Origin: Cognatundibacterium rivi
GTDB lineage: Bacteria; Pseudomonadota; Gammaproteobacteria; Burkholderiales; Burkholderiaceae_D
Length of the DNA stretch: 64,000 nt
Assembly (NCBI RefSeq): GCF_018139565.1
Contig: NZ_JAGSPK010000002.1
Coordinates: 620,001 to 684,000, forward strand
Direction of reading: 5' to 3'
Shown one piece after another: positions 17,301-27,315 of this stretch (its first letter is position 1; each line of letters starts with the position of its first letter). A model generated the notes under the pieces. The model made no database searches, had not been told where the DNA came from, and worked only from the letters and a program-made list of their open reading frames with translations. Position numbers and translations under genes: made by a program.

Positions 17301-18041
17301 TTACTCAACCAGGCTATTTATTTGTTCTGGATTTAATTTTTCTGTCGCCTGCTCACAAACAATCCCAGCGCAAGAAATCGCAGCAGTCAATTTTTCAATT
17401 TGCTCTTGCTGCGATACAGCGTGATCAATCAACTTATGTAATACCTTTGATACAGGATCATCACTGCTCTGCGTAACACCATACGCTGAAAACAGACTGT
17501 CACCAACTGGGTCTGTCGCACTGGGTTCTTTTTTGACGATATGCGCAGGATTACCGACTGCAGTTGCACCCGCAGGAACCGGTTTCAGCACAACAGAGTT
17601 AGAACCAATTTTCGCGCCAGCACCTATGGTAAAGCTCCCTAACACCTTCGCACCAGCACCGACAATAACACCAGGCTCGAGAGTAGGATGCCGCTTTGCG
17701 CCACGCGATAGAGATGTTCCACCTAAAGTGACACCTTGATAAATCGTGCAGTCATCACCGACCTCTGCAGTTTCACCAATAACAACACCAAAACCATGAT
17801 CGATAAATACTCTACGGCCGATTGTTGAACCCGGATGAATTTCGATACCGGTAATCACGCGGGCGATATAAGAAATAAAACGCCCCAACCACTTCAGTCC
17901 GCGAACCCAGCACCAGTTTGCCCAGCGATGCATAACGATCGCCTGAAACCCCGGGTAGCATGTCATTACCTCCCACGCATTCCGGGCGGCCGGATCTTTC
18001 TTAATAATGCTGGCAATATCTTCACGAAAATGGCTGAACAT
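17301..18041 (-). CDS. cysE: Serine O-acetyltransferase CysE
   Basis: Transfers acetyl from acetyl-CoA to L-serine, the committed step of cysteine synthesis. 246 residues from the ATG at 18041 (MFSHFREDIASI); an ATG four codons upstream is possible. The N-terminal helical part (KDPAARNAWEVMTCYPGFQA) is followed by a left-handed beta-helix of hexapeptide repeats (GIEIHPGSTIGRRVFIDHGF, GVVIGETAEVGDDCTIYQGV, TLGGTSLSRGAKRHPTLEPG, GAGAKIGSNSVV). The catalytic His of the IDHG motif is present. The C-terminal tail after the repeats is longer than usual and helical. The gene begins 45 bp after the rlmB terminator, so its promoter must lie in or overlap that hairpin region. Confidence 0.95.
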   Translation of the reverse strand: MFSHFREDIASIIKKDPAARNAWEVMTCYPGFQAIVMHRWANWCWVRGLKWLGRFISYIARVITGIEIHPGSTIGRRVFIDHGFGVVIGETAEVGDDCTIYQGVTLGGTSLSRGAKRHPTLEPGVIVGAGAKVLGSFTIGAGAKIGSNSVVLKPVPAGATAVGNPAHIVKKEPSATDPVGDSLFSAYGVTQSSDDPVSKVLHKLIDHAVSQQEQIEKLTAAISCAGIVCEQATEKLNPEQINSLVE

Positions 18042-18086
18042 GTGGAAGTGCAAAAAATAGACGGACTAGGATAGTAGCTTATTCAG

Positions 18087-18108
18087 AAAAAGTGCGCCGA
18101 AGCGCACT
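18087..18108 (-). terminator. Intrinsic terminator after rlmB
   Basis: Read on the - strand, AGTGCGC - TTCG - GCGCACT forms a 7-bp GC-rich stem closed by a UUCG tetraloop and followed by a run of T. This is a textbook Rho-independent terminator, 28 bp after the rlmB stop and 45 bp before the cysE start. Confidence 0.9.
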
Positions 18109-18136
18109 GAAATATCGTTAAAGATCAATTTTCGTT

Positions 18137-18880
18137 TTAAACAGCTTTGATTAAGCGTTGGCGTCTCGCCTCGTACAAACAAACACCTGAAGCCACTGAC
18201 ACATTCAAGCTCTCAACCGAACCGAACATGGGCACGCTAACAAGAACGTCGCAGGTTTCTCTGGTCAACCTGCGTATCCCCTCACCTTCAGAGCCCATCA
18301 CCAGCGCACTGCCGCCGGTAAAATTCACGTCATAAATCGTTTGATCGACATCATCAGATGTCCCCACCAGCAAAATATCCCGCTCTTTCAACTCTCTCAA
18401 TGTGCGTGCGAGGTTGGTAACCGTGATATACGGCACAGTTTCAGCCGCACCACTGGCAACTTTTGCCGCTGTCGCATTCAATCCTACGGCCCGGTCTTTG
18501 GGTGCAATAACAGCATGCGCACCAACGCCATCGGCAACCCGCAAACAGGCGCCAAGATTATGCGGATCAGTAATGCCGTCCAGCACCAACAACAATGGTG
18601 GACCATCAATCGCATCCAATAACTCATCAAGATTGCGCGCCAGAGATAGCTCCCCTGCTTTCGCGACGACACCTTGATGGCGACGGGTGCCAACGATGTT
18701 CGATAAGCGTTGATCATCCGCAGGAATAACCCGGATACCTGCAGATTTTGCCGCATGCAAGAGTTCCTGCATACGCCGGTCACTACGCCCGGAATCAACA
18801 TAAATCTCTTCCACCGACGACGCTTCGTGACGAATACGGGAAGTCACCGCGTGGAAACCAAAAATCATTTTACTTTTCAT
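18137..18880 (-). CDS. rlmB: 23S rRNA (guanosine-2'-O)-methyltransferase RlmB
   Basis: Methylates the ribose of G2251 in the 23S rRNA P-loop. 247 residues, the normal length. The N-terminal substrate-binding domain ([20 protein letters not shown]) is followed by a SPOUT domain. Its three knot motifs are visible: [20 protein letters not shown] with the catalytic Asn/Arg, [20 protein letters not shown], and [20 protein letters not shown]. The start ATG is 20 bp downstream of rnr, the standard rnr-rlmB pair, so both are probably read from one promoter and end at the hairpin at 18087-18108. Confidence 0.97.
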   Translation of the reverse strand: MKSKMIFGFHAVTSRIRHEASSVEEIYVDSGRSDRRMQELLHAAKSAGIRVIPADDQRLSNIVGTRRHQGVVAKAGELSLARNLDELLDAIDGPPLLLVLDGITDPHNLGACLRVADGVGAHAVIAPKDRAVGLNATAAKVASGAAETVPYITVTNLARTLRELKERDILLVGTSDDVDQTIYDVNFTGGSALVMGSEGEGIRRLTRETCDVLVSVPMFGSVESLNVSVASGVCLYEARRQRLIKAV

Positions 18881-18900
18881 ATTGCTCTTTACTCATTAAC

Positions 18901-21378
18901 TTAACGTCTTCTTTTCGCTGCTTTTCCTGCAGACTTACCATTTGATGGCACTTTACTTTTACTCGAGGCCGGAGATTTTTTGGATGATTTAGAAGAACGA
19001 GCCCCTGAAGACGCACGCTCCAATTCCATAGACTCATTGACTGCCCCTCGTCTTACGCCTGACGCTCCCTTCCCCACAGGCGCGGAAGACGACGAAGCGC
19101 TTCTTTTTGCCTTATCCGATCCGGAACCGCGGCTAACGGCAGCATTAGCGGCAACATTTTGAACCAGGCTCAAGTCAATTTTACGTGCGTCAAGATCTAC
19201 GCGACTAACCTGCACTTTGACCTTATCGGTCAGTTGGTAACGCTTTCCAGTGCGTTCGCCACGCAGCTCATGTCTGGCTTCATCAAACTGGAAATAATCA
19301 GCACCAAGCTCGGTGATATGAACCAGGCCCTCAATAAAGATATCGTCTAACTGAACAAAAATACCGAACTGCGTAACCCCGGTAATCGTTCCGATAAATT
19401 CTTCGCCCAGCTTATTTTTTATAAAGTAGCACTTCAACCATGCTTCAACATCTCTGGATGCTTCATCAGCACGGCGTTCATTTGCAGAACAATGAGTCCC
19501 CAAAGCGTCCCAGATCGTGAGATCTTTCTCCGGCTTCTTTTTACCCGCTGCTTTATCCGCAACCTGCTGCTTACGCGCAGCATTTGAAATCGTCGTATTT
19601 AACAAGCTCAGATTGATGCCCTTGGGCTCATAAACCTTTCCTTGTAAAACCGCTTTGATCGCTCTGTGTGTCAGCAAATCAGGATAACGTCGGATAGGAC
19701 TGGTGAAATGCGCATAGGCCTCGTAGGACAAACCAAAATGACCTATATTGTCTGGGCTATAAACCGCTTGCTGCATAGAGCGCAGTAGCATGGTCTGCAA
19801 CAACTGTGCGTCCGGACGTCCTTTTACCTTTTCCATCAAGGCAGCATAATCAGATGCCGACGGGCTATCTCCACCGCCAAGAAATAAGCCAACTTGTTTC
19901 AGAAAATTTCTGACTTGCGTTAACTTCTCTTTAGTCGGGCCGGCATGAATGCGGTACGTGCCAGGATGCTTGTAGGTTTCGAGTAAATTCGCAGCACATA
20001 CATTGGCAGCCAACATACATTCTTCGATCAACTTGTGTGCGTCATTTCTTGTGCGAGGAACGATTCTCTCTATCTTACCCGCAGCATTACAGATGATGTA
20101 CGTTTCTGTAGTTTCAAAATCAATCGCGCCGCGCGCTTGACGGGCTTTCAATAATGACTGAAAAACTGCGTACAAATTGCTCAGGTGCGGCACCAGCGAC
20201 ATACGCTTGGCAGCCGCTGTTCCTTTCGTATTTCCAAGAATCTCAGCCACTTCAGTGTAAGTAAAACGCGCAGCCGAATGAATTACCGCGGGATAAAACT
20301 GATAGGCCTTAATATCGCCATCTTGTGTTATCACCATATCGCAAACCAAGGTCAAACGATCTACGTCCGGATTCAGTGAGCACAGACCGTTAGACAGTTT
20401 TTCCGGCAGCATGGGAATAACGCGACGAGGGAAATAAACGGATGTACTACGCAACAACGCATCCTCATCCAGCGCGTCATTCGGCGTTACATAGTGGCTG
20501 ACGTCAGCAATAGCGACAATCAGGCGATGTCCATTGCTACGCCCGATCTTTACGGGCTCACAGTAAACCGCGTCATCAAAATCTCGGGCATCTTCACCAT
20601 CAATCGTGACCAAAGGAATATCGCGCAGGTCTACCCTGTTTTCTAAATCCTTAGCCAACACCTCAGACGGCAATTTTGACGCCATTTTTTTTGCTGCGTC
20701 CGAAAACTCGTGAGGAACACCAAATTTTCTGACGGCAATTTCTATTTCCATTCCGGGGTCGTCAATATCTCCCAGAATCTCAACAATTTTGCCAACCGCT
20801 TGCGCATAGCGAGTTGGCTGCTCAGTCAACTCTATACTGACAACCTGTCCGGCTTTCGCTTTGCCGGGAGAGCCCGCAAGTAAAATATCCTGGCTATAAC
20901 GCTTGTCTTCCGGCGCGACAATCCAGACGCCATTTTCGTTTAATAAACGTCCGATGACATGTGTATTTGCACGTTCCAGTATTTCAACAATGCTGCCTTC
21001 AAGACGCCCACGTCTATCAGTACCTGTGACTCTTGCCGTCACACGATCGCCATGTAGTACCTTCTGCATTTCCCGTTCAGGCAAGAACAAATCTTCACTG
21101 CCATCCTCGGGAATCAAGAAGCCGTAGCCATCCCGATGACTGCTGACCTTCCCCGAAATAAAATTATCCTGATTCGCCAGCACGAAATGTCCAGACTTAT
21201 CTGATGTAATCTGACCGTCGCGTTCCATCGCGTTTAATCGTCGCGTCATACCATCAAGCTCCTCGGTTTTTACGCCTAACTTGGCTGCAATAGCATTCGC
21301 CGTCAGCTTTACTTTAGTTGTACGCAGAACACCTAAAATATCTTCGCGACTCGGAATTGTGTATAAATGCTTATTCAA
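18901..21378 (-). CDS. rnr: Ribonuclease R
   Basis: Processive 3'-5' exoribonuclease that degrades structured RNA and takes part in rRNA and tmRNA quality control. 825 residues: an N-terminal winged-helix domain (IPSREDILGVLRTTKVKLTA), cold-shock OB domains (GYGFLIPEDGSEDLFLPERE), the RNB catalytic domain with its metal-binding Asp cluster (GEDARDFDDAVYCE) and FTSPIRRYPDLLTHRAI, an S1 domain (GEEFIGTITGVTQFGIFVQL) and a Lys/Ser-rich tail ending KAAKRRR. The start appears to be TTG at 21378: the frame is closed by TAG six codons upstream, with no ATG between. The next internal Met is after about 44 residues and would delete most of the winged-helix domain. Confidence 0.95.
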   Translation of the reverse strand: MNKHLYTIPSREDILGVLRTTKVKLTANAIAAKLGVKTEELDGMTRRLNAMERDGQITSDKSGHFVLANQDNFISGKVSSHRDGYGFLIPEDGSEDLFLPEREMQKVLHGDRVTARVTGTDRRGRLEGSIVEILERANTHVIGRLLNENGVWIVAPEDKRYSQDILLAGSPGKAKAGQVVSIELTEQPTRYAQAVGKIVEILGDIDDPGMEIEIAVRKFGVPHEFSDAAKKMASKLPSEVLAKDLENRVDLRDIPLVTIDGEDARDFDDAVYCEPVKIGRSNGHRLIVAIADVSHYVTPNDALDEDALLRSTSVYFPRRVIPMLPEKLSNGLCSLNPDVDRLTLVCDMVITQDGDIKAYQFYPAVIHSAARFTYTEVAEILGNTKGTAAAKRMSLVPHLSNLYAVFQSLLKARQARGAIDFETTETYIICNAAGKIERIVPRTRNDAHKLIEECMLAANVCAANLLETYKHPGTYRIHAGPTKEKLTQVRNFLKQVGLFLGGGDSPSASDYAALMEKVKGRPDAQLLQTMLLRSMQQAVYSPDNIGHFGLSYEAYAHFTSPIRRYPDLLTHRAIKAVLQGKVYEPKGINLSLLNTTISNAARKQQVADKAAGKKKPEKDLTIWDALGTHCSANERRADEASRDVEAWLKCYFIKNKLGEEFIGTITGVTQFGIFVQLDDIFIEGLVHITELGADYFQFDEARHELRGERTGKRYQLTDKVKVQVSRVDLDARKIDLSLVQNVAANAAVSRGSGSDKAKRSASSSSAPVGKGASGVRRGAVNESMELERASSGARSSKSSKKSPASSKSKVPSNGKSAGKAAKRRR

Positions 21379-21492
21379 ATGTTGTGAATTTCTCTAAAAG
21401 TTAAATCTTGCCCCGAATATACAAGACATCGTTACAGTTTACCGGAGCGCACGTTATTTAGCTAACTATTCTAATCTGATCAGGCTCACGTC

Positions 21493-21520
21493 TTGACATA
21501 ATACCGAAACAATCTATAAT
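21493..21520 (+). promoter_or_regulatory. Sigma-70 promoter of the first tRNA-Leu gene
   Basis: A perfect consensus -35 TTGACA (21493-21498) and -10 TATAAT (21515-21520) are separated by 16 bp. They stand 14 bp before the mature tRNA 5' end. This is a strong housekeeping promoter. Confidence 0.88.
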
Positions 21521-21534
21521 AAGTGCCTTCTGTC

Positions 21535-21619
21535 GCCCACGTGGCGGAATTGGTAGACGCGCATGGTTCAGGTCCATGTGCCGCAAGGTGTGGGGGTTCG
21601 AGTCCCTCCGTGGGCACCA
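21535..21619 (+). tRNA. tRNA-Leu (anticodon CAG), copy 1
   Basis: An 85-nt class II tRNA including an encoded 3' CCA. The acceptor stem GCCCACG (21535-21541) pairs with CGTGGGC (21609-21615). The anticodon stem CATGG/CCATG closes the loop TTCAGGT, with anticodon CAG at 21569-21571, reading CUG codons. The long variable arm and T-loop TTCGAGT are present, and D-arm bases GGTAGAC fit leucine tRNAs. It is identical to the copy at 21776-21860. Flanked by its own promoter and terminator. Confidence 0.97.
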
Positions 21620-21630
21620 AATTATTGAAA

Positions 21631-21658
21631 GCCCGTTGATTTTATCAACGGGCTTTTT
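21631..21658 (+). terminator. Intrinsic terminator after tRNA-Leu copy 1
   Basis: GCCCGTTGAT - TTT - ATCAACGGGC (21631-21653) forms a perfect 10-bp stem with a 3-nt loop, followed by TTTTT. It starts 12 bp after the tRNA CCA end. Confidence 0.93.
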
Positions 21659-21756
21659 CTATTTCACAATTCCAAAACTCGCTCATCTCACATCCCCCTC
21701 GAAAAAAGTAATTCAAATTTACGACTAAAAGCGTAGCAAATTAATCCTGATTACTC

Positions 21757-21762
21757 TATAAT
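21757..21762 (+). promoter_or_regulatory. -10 box of the second tRNA-Leu gene
   Basis: A TATAAT in the same context (CTCTATAAT, then GCCTTCTGTC before the tRNA) as the first copy, 13 bp before the mature 5' end. No consensus -35 is visible at 16-18 bp upstream (AGCAAA or TAGCAA), so this promoter is expected to be weaker, or to have lost its -35 after the duplication. Confidence 0.6.
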
Positions 21763-21775
21763 TACGCCTTCTGTC

Positions 21776-21860
21776 GCCCACGTGGCGGAATTGGTAGACG
21801 CGCATGGTTCAGGTCCATGTGCCGCAAGGTGTGGGGGTTCGAGTCCCTCCGTGGGCACCA
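21776..21860 (+). tRNA. tRNA-Leu (anticodon CAG), copy 2
   Basis: Base-for-base identical to the tRNA-Leu at 21535-21619, offset by exactly 241 bp. The CAG anticodon is at 21810-21812 and the 3' CCA is encoded. The identity extends downstream through the terminator with only one change (A at 21621 versus G at 21862). Upstream it fades beyond the TATAAT box, which marks this as a tandem gene duplication kept uniform by selection or gene conversion. Confidence 0.97.
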
Positions 21861-21871
21861 AGTTATTGAAA

Positions 21872-21900
21872 GCCCGTTGATTTTATCAACGGGCTTTTTT
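21872..21900 (+). terminator. Intrinsic terminator after tRNA-Leu copy 2
   Basis: The same 10-bp stem as after copy 1 (GCCCGTTGAT - TTT - ATCAACGGGC), followed by TTTTTT. Confidence 0.93.
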
Positions 21901-21942
21901 CTTGCTCAAAATAAATCTTCAAACTAAGTGCAGCAATCAAGC

Positions 21943-21979
21943 AAATAAAAACGGGAGTAACTGACTCCCGTTTTTATTT
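21943..21979 (-). terminator. Terminator of the purA/phosphoribosyltransferase transcript
   Basis: AAATAAAAACGGGAGT (21943-21958) and ACTCCCGTTTTTATTT (21964-21979) form a perfect 16-bp inverted repeat with loop AACTG. Read on the - strand, the GC core CGGGAGT is followed by a T-rich run, 7 bp after the phosphoribosyltransferase stop. Because both flanks are A/T runs, it can also stop + strand transcription from the tRNA side. Confidence 0.92.
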
Positions 21980-21986
21980 CACACAA

Positions 21987-22529
21987 TTAAGCCGTCTCGC
22001 CTTTTTTCAGCCAGGCATTTAACTGATGTGGCCGGATACTGTCGTACTCTTCAAATGGTTGATGAATCCATGGATTTGTCGCCAGATAGTCAAGGTGAAA
22101 ATCAGGCGCAACAGAAGAACAGGCTTTGTACCAGATCACCGCAGACTTCACATCCGTTACCGCTGGGAAATTTTCACGCAAGTGATGCAAAACGCGCTCA
22201 AGCGTCACACCGGAATCAACCAGATCGTCGACAACCAAAACACGGCCTTGTAAAGTTCCCTTGGTCATCGAAATGTATTTGCCTATATCCAGAGAACCCT
22301 GAACAGTACCGGCATCCTCACGATAAGAGCTTGTCGAAAGAATTGCCAAAGGAACGTCGAAAATTCGGGAAAAAATATCGCCTGGTCGCAAACCTCCGCG
22401 GGCAAGGCACAAGACCTGGTCAAACTTCCAGCCAGATTCATGCACTTTAAGCGCCAACTGCTCAATTGAACGATGGTAAGCATCCCAAGAAACCCACAGA
22501 TCCTTATCCGTAGAAGCAGGTGTATTCAT
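21987..22529 (-). CDS. Purine-type phosphoribosyltransferase
   Basis: 180 residues from the ATG at 22529 (MNTPASTDKDLWVSW), preceded by GGAAAA; the frame extends upstream into purA but that extension is not homologous. It is a type I PRTase: the PRPP-binding loop is VLVVDDLVDSGVTLERVL, with the two acidic residues followed by the D-S/T-G-x-T core. Also visible are the KFDQVLCLARGGLRPGDIFS and ATNPWIHQPFEEYD segments seen in hypoxanthine/xanthine-guanine PRTases and their COG2236 relatives. It lies 13 bp downstream of purA, fitting purine salvage feeding the same nucleotide pool. The exact base specificity cannot be read from the sequence. Confidence 0.87.
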   Translation of the reverse strand: MNTPASTDKDLWVSWDAYHRSIEQLALKVHESGWKFDQVLCLARGGLRPGDIFSRIFDVPLAILSTSSYREDAGTVQGSLDIGKYISMTKGTLQGRVLVVDDLVDSGVTLERVLHHLRENFPAVTDVKSAVIWYKACSSVAPDFHLDYLATNPWIHQPFEEYDSIRPHQLNAWLKKGETA

Positions 22530-22542
22530 TTTTATTTTTCCT

Positions 22543-23859
<1,317 letters not shown>

Positions 23860-25011
23860 TCAACCTACATTTTGAAGAATCCATTGTTCACCATCGAATA
23901 CGACCACGCGATTGCAGTCAAATTCATCTTGTTCATTCTCATGCCCAGGGAGATTTTGAATCACCACCTCCCCCTCACTACGTAACGCTGCAATTTTTGA
24001 CAACAAACCTGCGTCACGACTCCAGGGGGCACGGATCGCCCCTTTTCTCTCGGCCACAGGCATCAGACGCGCCAATTCGCGTAAATCCAAAGAAAAACCT
24101 GTTGCAGGCCTGGATCGACCAAAAGCCTCACCCACGTGATCGTAACGCCCACCACGTGCAACCGCATTTGGCAAACCTGGAACGAACGCACTGAACATAA
24201 CGCCACTGTGGTAGTGGTACCCCCGCAGATCTGCCAGATCTATCGTTACCTTGTCGTTGCCAACCAGATTAGCAAGATACTCAAGCTCAGATAAGGCAGA
24301 CATAACACCACCCAGATTAGGCAGCTCTTTCCTTGCCCGACCAATGACAGACACGTCACCATACAAAGTCGGCAAGACCTGCAAAGCGCGCCTGACCTCG
24401 GGAGAAAAGCCTTCGCTGACATTTTTTATACTCGGAATGTCTTTGGACTCTAGCAAAGAAAACAAAATATTCTCTTGTTGCTTCGCAAGTGGATCTGTTT
24501 CGAGTATTGCACGCAACACACCCACGTGACACAAATCCAGGCGCACTTGCTCAATGCCAGCCAGCCTTAGACACGCAATCACCAGTTCCTGAATTTCTGC
24601 ATCCGCCTCGAGTCCTGCATGTCCGTAAATTTCAGCACCGATCTGAATCGGCTCACGCGTTGCATGCAAACCTGAAGGTTTCGTGTGCAAGACATTACCA
24701 GCGTAGCACAGACGAGTCACAGAACTCCGGTTCAAAAGATGGGCATCAATACGTGCGACCTGAGTAGTCATGTCTGCACGCACACCCATCGTGCGACCTG
24801 ACATCTGATCAACCAGCTTGAAAGTACGTAAATTCATATCCTGACCAGCACCAGTCAAGAGTGATTCGATGTATTCCAGCAAAGGAGGCATCACTAATTC
24901 ATAACCATACAAACGGAAATGATCTAGAAAAACACGACGCAAGTCTTCAATCTTGCGAGCCTCAGAGGGCAAGACATCAGCAATATTTTCAGGTAAGAGC
25001 CAATTCGGCAT
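23860..25011 (-). CDS. hisZ: ATP phosphoribosyltransferase regulatory subunit HisZ
   Basis: A histidyl-tRNA-synthetase paralogue with no aminoacylation role. It complexes with the short HisG and is required for ATP-phosphoribosyltransferase activity and histidine feedback. 383 residues from ATG 25011 ([18 protein letters not shown]); a TTG three codons upstream is possible. Class II synthetase-like motifs are present ([58 protein letters not shown]), but the C-terminal anticodon-binding domain of HisS is missing, as expected for HisZ. The true hisS lies at 32032-33393. It is preceded by a strong intergenic hairpin (25068-25109). Confidence 0.94.
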   Translation of the reverse strand: MPNWLLPENIADVLPSEARKIEDLRRVFLDHFRLYGYELVMPPLLEYIESLLTGAGQDMNLRTFKLVDQMSGRTMGVRADMTTQVARIDAHLLNRSSVTRLCYAGNVLHTKPSGLHATREPIQIGAEIYGHAGLEADAEIQELVIACLRLAGIEQVRLDLCHVGVLRAILETDPLAKQQENILFSLLESKDIPSIKNVSEGFSPEVRRALQVLPTLYGDVSVIGRARKELPNLGGVMSALSELEYLANLVGNDKVTIDLADLRGYHYHSGVMFSAFVPGLPNAVARGGRYDHVGEAFGRSRPATGFSLDLRELARLMPVAERKGAIRAPWSRDAGLLSKIAALRSEGEVVIQNLPGHENEQDEFDCNRVVVFDGEQWILQNVG

Positions 25012-25067
25012 GAAAAACAATCAAAAATTAAGAAAACGAGAGAATGAACTATATTGCGCTCATCCGG

Positions 25068-25109
25068 CAAACAGCGACCTGCGCCAAAGCTGGCGTAGAT
25101 CGCTGTTTG
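25068..25109 (-). repeat. Strong two-part hairpin between hflC and hisZ
   Basis: The outer stem CAAACAGCGA (25068-25077) pairs perfectly with TCGCTGTTTG (25100-25109). Inside it TGCGCCA (25080-25086) pairs with TGGCGTA (25091-25097) around loop AAGC, with one G:U. No T-tract follows on the - strand, so it is not a classical terminator. It may mark an mRNA processing or stabilising element between hflC and hisZ. Confidence 0.6.
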
Positions 25110-25126
25110 ATCAAAATATATAAGTA

Positions 25127-26029
25127 TTACTTAGATTTTGCTGCGGAGCCACCATTAACAGAACTGCCGGGAGCTTTAAAATATTTGAAAAATTCAGAAC
25201 TAGGATCAACGACAACAACGTCACTCTTAGTTTTGAAGCTGGCGCGGTAAGCCTCCAGACTTCTGTAGAATTTATAAAACTCAGGATTTTGCCCAAATGC
25301 CTGCGCATAAATTCGCGACGCCTCTGCGTCACCTTCACCGCGCATTTTCTCAGCTTCACGGTAAGCCTCAGCGAGTATCACAACCCTCTGACGGTCTGCA
25401 TCAGCCCTGATTTTTTCAGATTCAGCCGAACCAGTAGAACGAAGTTCATTCGCAACACGCAAACGTTCTGACTTCATGCGGTCATAAACAGAATTATTAA
25501 TCTGCTCAACATAATCAACCCGCTTCAAACGAACATCGATAATATCGACACCAATTTGCTTCGCTTCTTCAGTCACTTTGCTTTTAATCGCCTCCATTAC
25601 TTTGCCGCGCTCGCCTGAAATCACTTCGCGCACAGTCCGTTTTGTAATTTCGTCGTTCAGTGCCGCTTTTACTATCTGGGACAGGCGATCTTTTGCCCTG
25701 CGCTCATCACCGCTGAAGCTCACGTAATATAACTTCGGTTCGGTAATTTGCCACTTAACATAGGAATCGACAAGAATGTTTTTCTTTTCTGCCGTAATGA
25801 AGCGATCCGCCTCAGCTGAATCAATCGTCAGAATTCGCTTATCAAGCAACAAAACATTTTGGAATGGTGGTGGCAATTTGAAATGCAAGCCAGGTTCGCT
25901 AATGACCGACTTAACTTCCCCAAATGCGAACACAATTGCATGCGACTTCTGATCGACAATAAAAATTGTCGAATAAGCGACTAAAAGTGCCGCAATTACA
26001 GCCAAAAAAAACGAAATCAGCTTATTCAT
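25127..26029 (-). CDS. hflC: FtsH-protease modulator HflC
   Basis: 300 residues. An N-terminal membrane anchor (KLISFFLAVIAALLVAYSTI) is followed by an SPFH/band-7 domain facing the periplasm (VFAFGEVKSVISEPGLHFKL, then FITAEKKNILVDSYVKWQIT), a long helical region (EQINNSVYDRMKSERLRVAN, then RADADRQRVVILAEAYREAE) and a C-terminal end. With HflK it builds a cage around FtsH and limits its proteolysis of membrane proteins. Its start overlaps the hflK stop by one base, so the two are translationally coupled and made in equal amounts. Order hfq-hflX-hflK-hflC is conserved across proteobacteria. Confidence 0.97.
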   Translation of the reverse strand: MNKLISFFLAVIAALLVAYSTIFIVDQKSHAIVFAFGEVKSVISEPGLHFKLPPPFQNVLLLDKRILTIDSAEADRFITAEKKNILVDSYVKWQITEPKLYYVSFSGDERRAKDRLSQIVKAALNDEITKRTVREVISGERGKVMEAIKSKVTEEAKQIGVDIIDVRLKRVDYVEQINNSVYDRMKSERLRVANELRSTGSAESEKIRADADRQRVVILAEAYREAEKMRGEGDAEASRIYAQAFGQNPEFYKFYRSLEAYRASFKTKSDVVVVDPSSEFFKYFKAPGSSVNGGSAAKSK

Positions 26030-27285
26030 CAGCGCACCTCTCTGTCGCGTGAATCACGAGTATCTCTGGCACGCCCATCTTTACTGTAACGCATCTCCAC
26101 AGATGGAATTTGTTCTGCAGTCGTTGGAGCAACAGGCTGTACAACAGCGGGTTTAACGCTATTTGCTTCCTGTGAAATCATTTTATCAATCGGCAGATAA
26201 ATCATGTTATTGCTTTGTTTTGTATCCATCAAAACTTTACTCGTACTGGTAAAGATCTGCTGCATTGTTTCCAGATACATCCTATCCCTCGTGACTGCTG
26301 GTGCCTTCTGATACTCACTCAGCACCTGCTTAAAACGAGAGGCATTCCCCTCAGCATTCGCCACAATTCGCGACTTATAGCCTTCCGCCTCTTGCAAGGT
26401 ACGGGATGCTTCACCCCGAGCTTTTGGAATCACGTCATTTGCATAGGCCTGGCCTTCATTTTTTTGCCGCTCTTTGTCCTGCCCAGCTTTCACTGCATCA
26501 TCGAATGCTGCCTGCACCTGTTCCGGTGGCTGAACGCCTTGCATTGTGATATTCGCGATCTGAACACCAGCCTTATAACGGGTCAGTATTTGCTGCATCA
26601 GCGCACCAACATCCATCGCAACTTTTTCCCGCCCCTCATAAAGGACAAAATCCATCTTGCTTTTACCAACAATTTCTCGAATCGCAGTTTCCGCGACCTG
26701 GCGAATCATCTCATCCTGATCCCGATTGTTATAAAGCCACTCAGCCGCGCTTTTTAATTTGTACTGAACTGCAAACTGAATGTCGACAATATTCTCGTCA
26801 TCAGTCAGCATTAAAGATTCATGCGCCTGCTTATTTTTCACATTTGAACGATAGCCAACTTCGATAGTGCGAACCTGTGACACATTCACAATTTCATGAT
26901 TCTGAATCGGATAAGGCCAACGCCAATTCATACCTGCGCCATTCACGTGACTATACTTCCCAAAGGTGGTAACAACAGCATTCTGCCCTTCCTGGACAAT
27001 AAAAATACCGCTCACCAGCCAGACAAAAATGAAGACAAAAGCAATCGCACCGATGCCAAAGCGAGTAGTGGATGAATCAGGATTAAACCCACCACCATCA
27101 CCTCCACCGTTTTTTTGCCCTAAGAAACGAGATAAACGCTGATTCAAATCTTTCCAGACCTGATCGAGGTCAGGCGGGGTTTCGGGAGACTTCTTGCCAT
27201 CCTGACTATTTTTTGATCCACGTCCCCACTGAGGATCATTCAGCGATAACGTAACACCAATTTTTTTTAGAAATGAACCAATCAT
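26029..27285 (-). CDS. hflK: FtsH-protease modulator HflK
   Basis: 418 residues. The N-terminal part is Gly/Pro/Asp-rich and cytoplasmic (SLNDPQWGRGSKNSQDGKKS). One transmembrane helix follows (FGIGAIAFVFIFVWLVSGIF), then the SPFH domain (EGQNAVVTTFGKYSHVNGAG, WRWPYPIQNHEIVNVSQVRT, DIQFAVQYKLKSAAEWLYNN), an alpha-helical extension with KARGEASRTLQEAEGYKSRI, and a polar tail ending in DSRDREVR. It partners HflC. It begins 30 bp after the hflX stop. A + strand frame of 180 codons inside it is an antisense shadow. Confidence 0.97.
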   Translation of the reverse strand: MIGSFLKKIGVTLSLNDPQWGRGSKNSQDGKKSPETPPDLDQVWKDLNQRLSRFLGQKNGGGDGGGFNPDSSTTRFGIGAIAFVFIFVWLVSGIFIVQEGQNAVVTTFGKYSHVNGAGMNWRWPYPIQNHEIVNVSQVRTIEVGYRSNVKNKQAHESLMLTDDENIVDIQFAVQYKLKSAAEWLYNNRDQDEMIRQVAETAIREIVGKSKMDFVLYEGREKVAMDVGALMQQILTRYKAGVQIANITMQGVQPPEQVQAAFDDAVKAGQDKERQKNEGQAYANDVIPKARGEASRTLQEAEGYKSRIVANAEGNASRFKQVLSEYQKAPAVTRDRMYLETMQQIFTSTSKVLMDTKQSNNMIYLPIDKMISQEANSVKPAVVQPVAPTTAEQIPSVEMRYSKDGRARDTRDSRDREVR

Positions 27286-27315
27286 TCTTTAGATATCCAA
27301 TGAGTAATATTCGAA

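Noticed and set aside
26215-26757. 180-codon open frame on + opposite hflK
   Set aside because: Shadow of hflK; Cys/His/Phe-rich composition with no recognisable domain.
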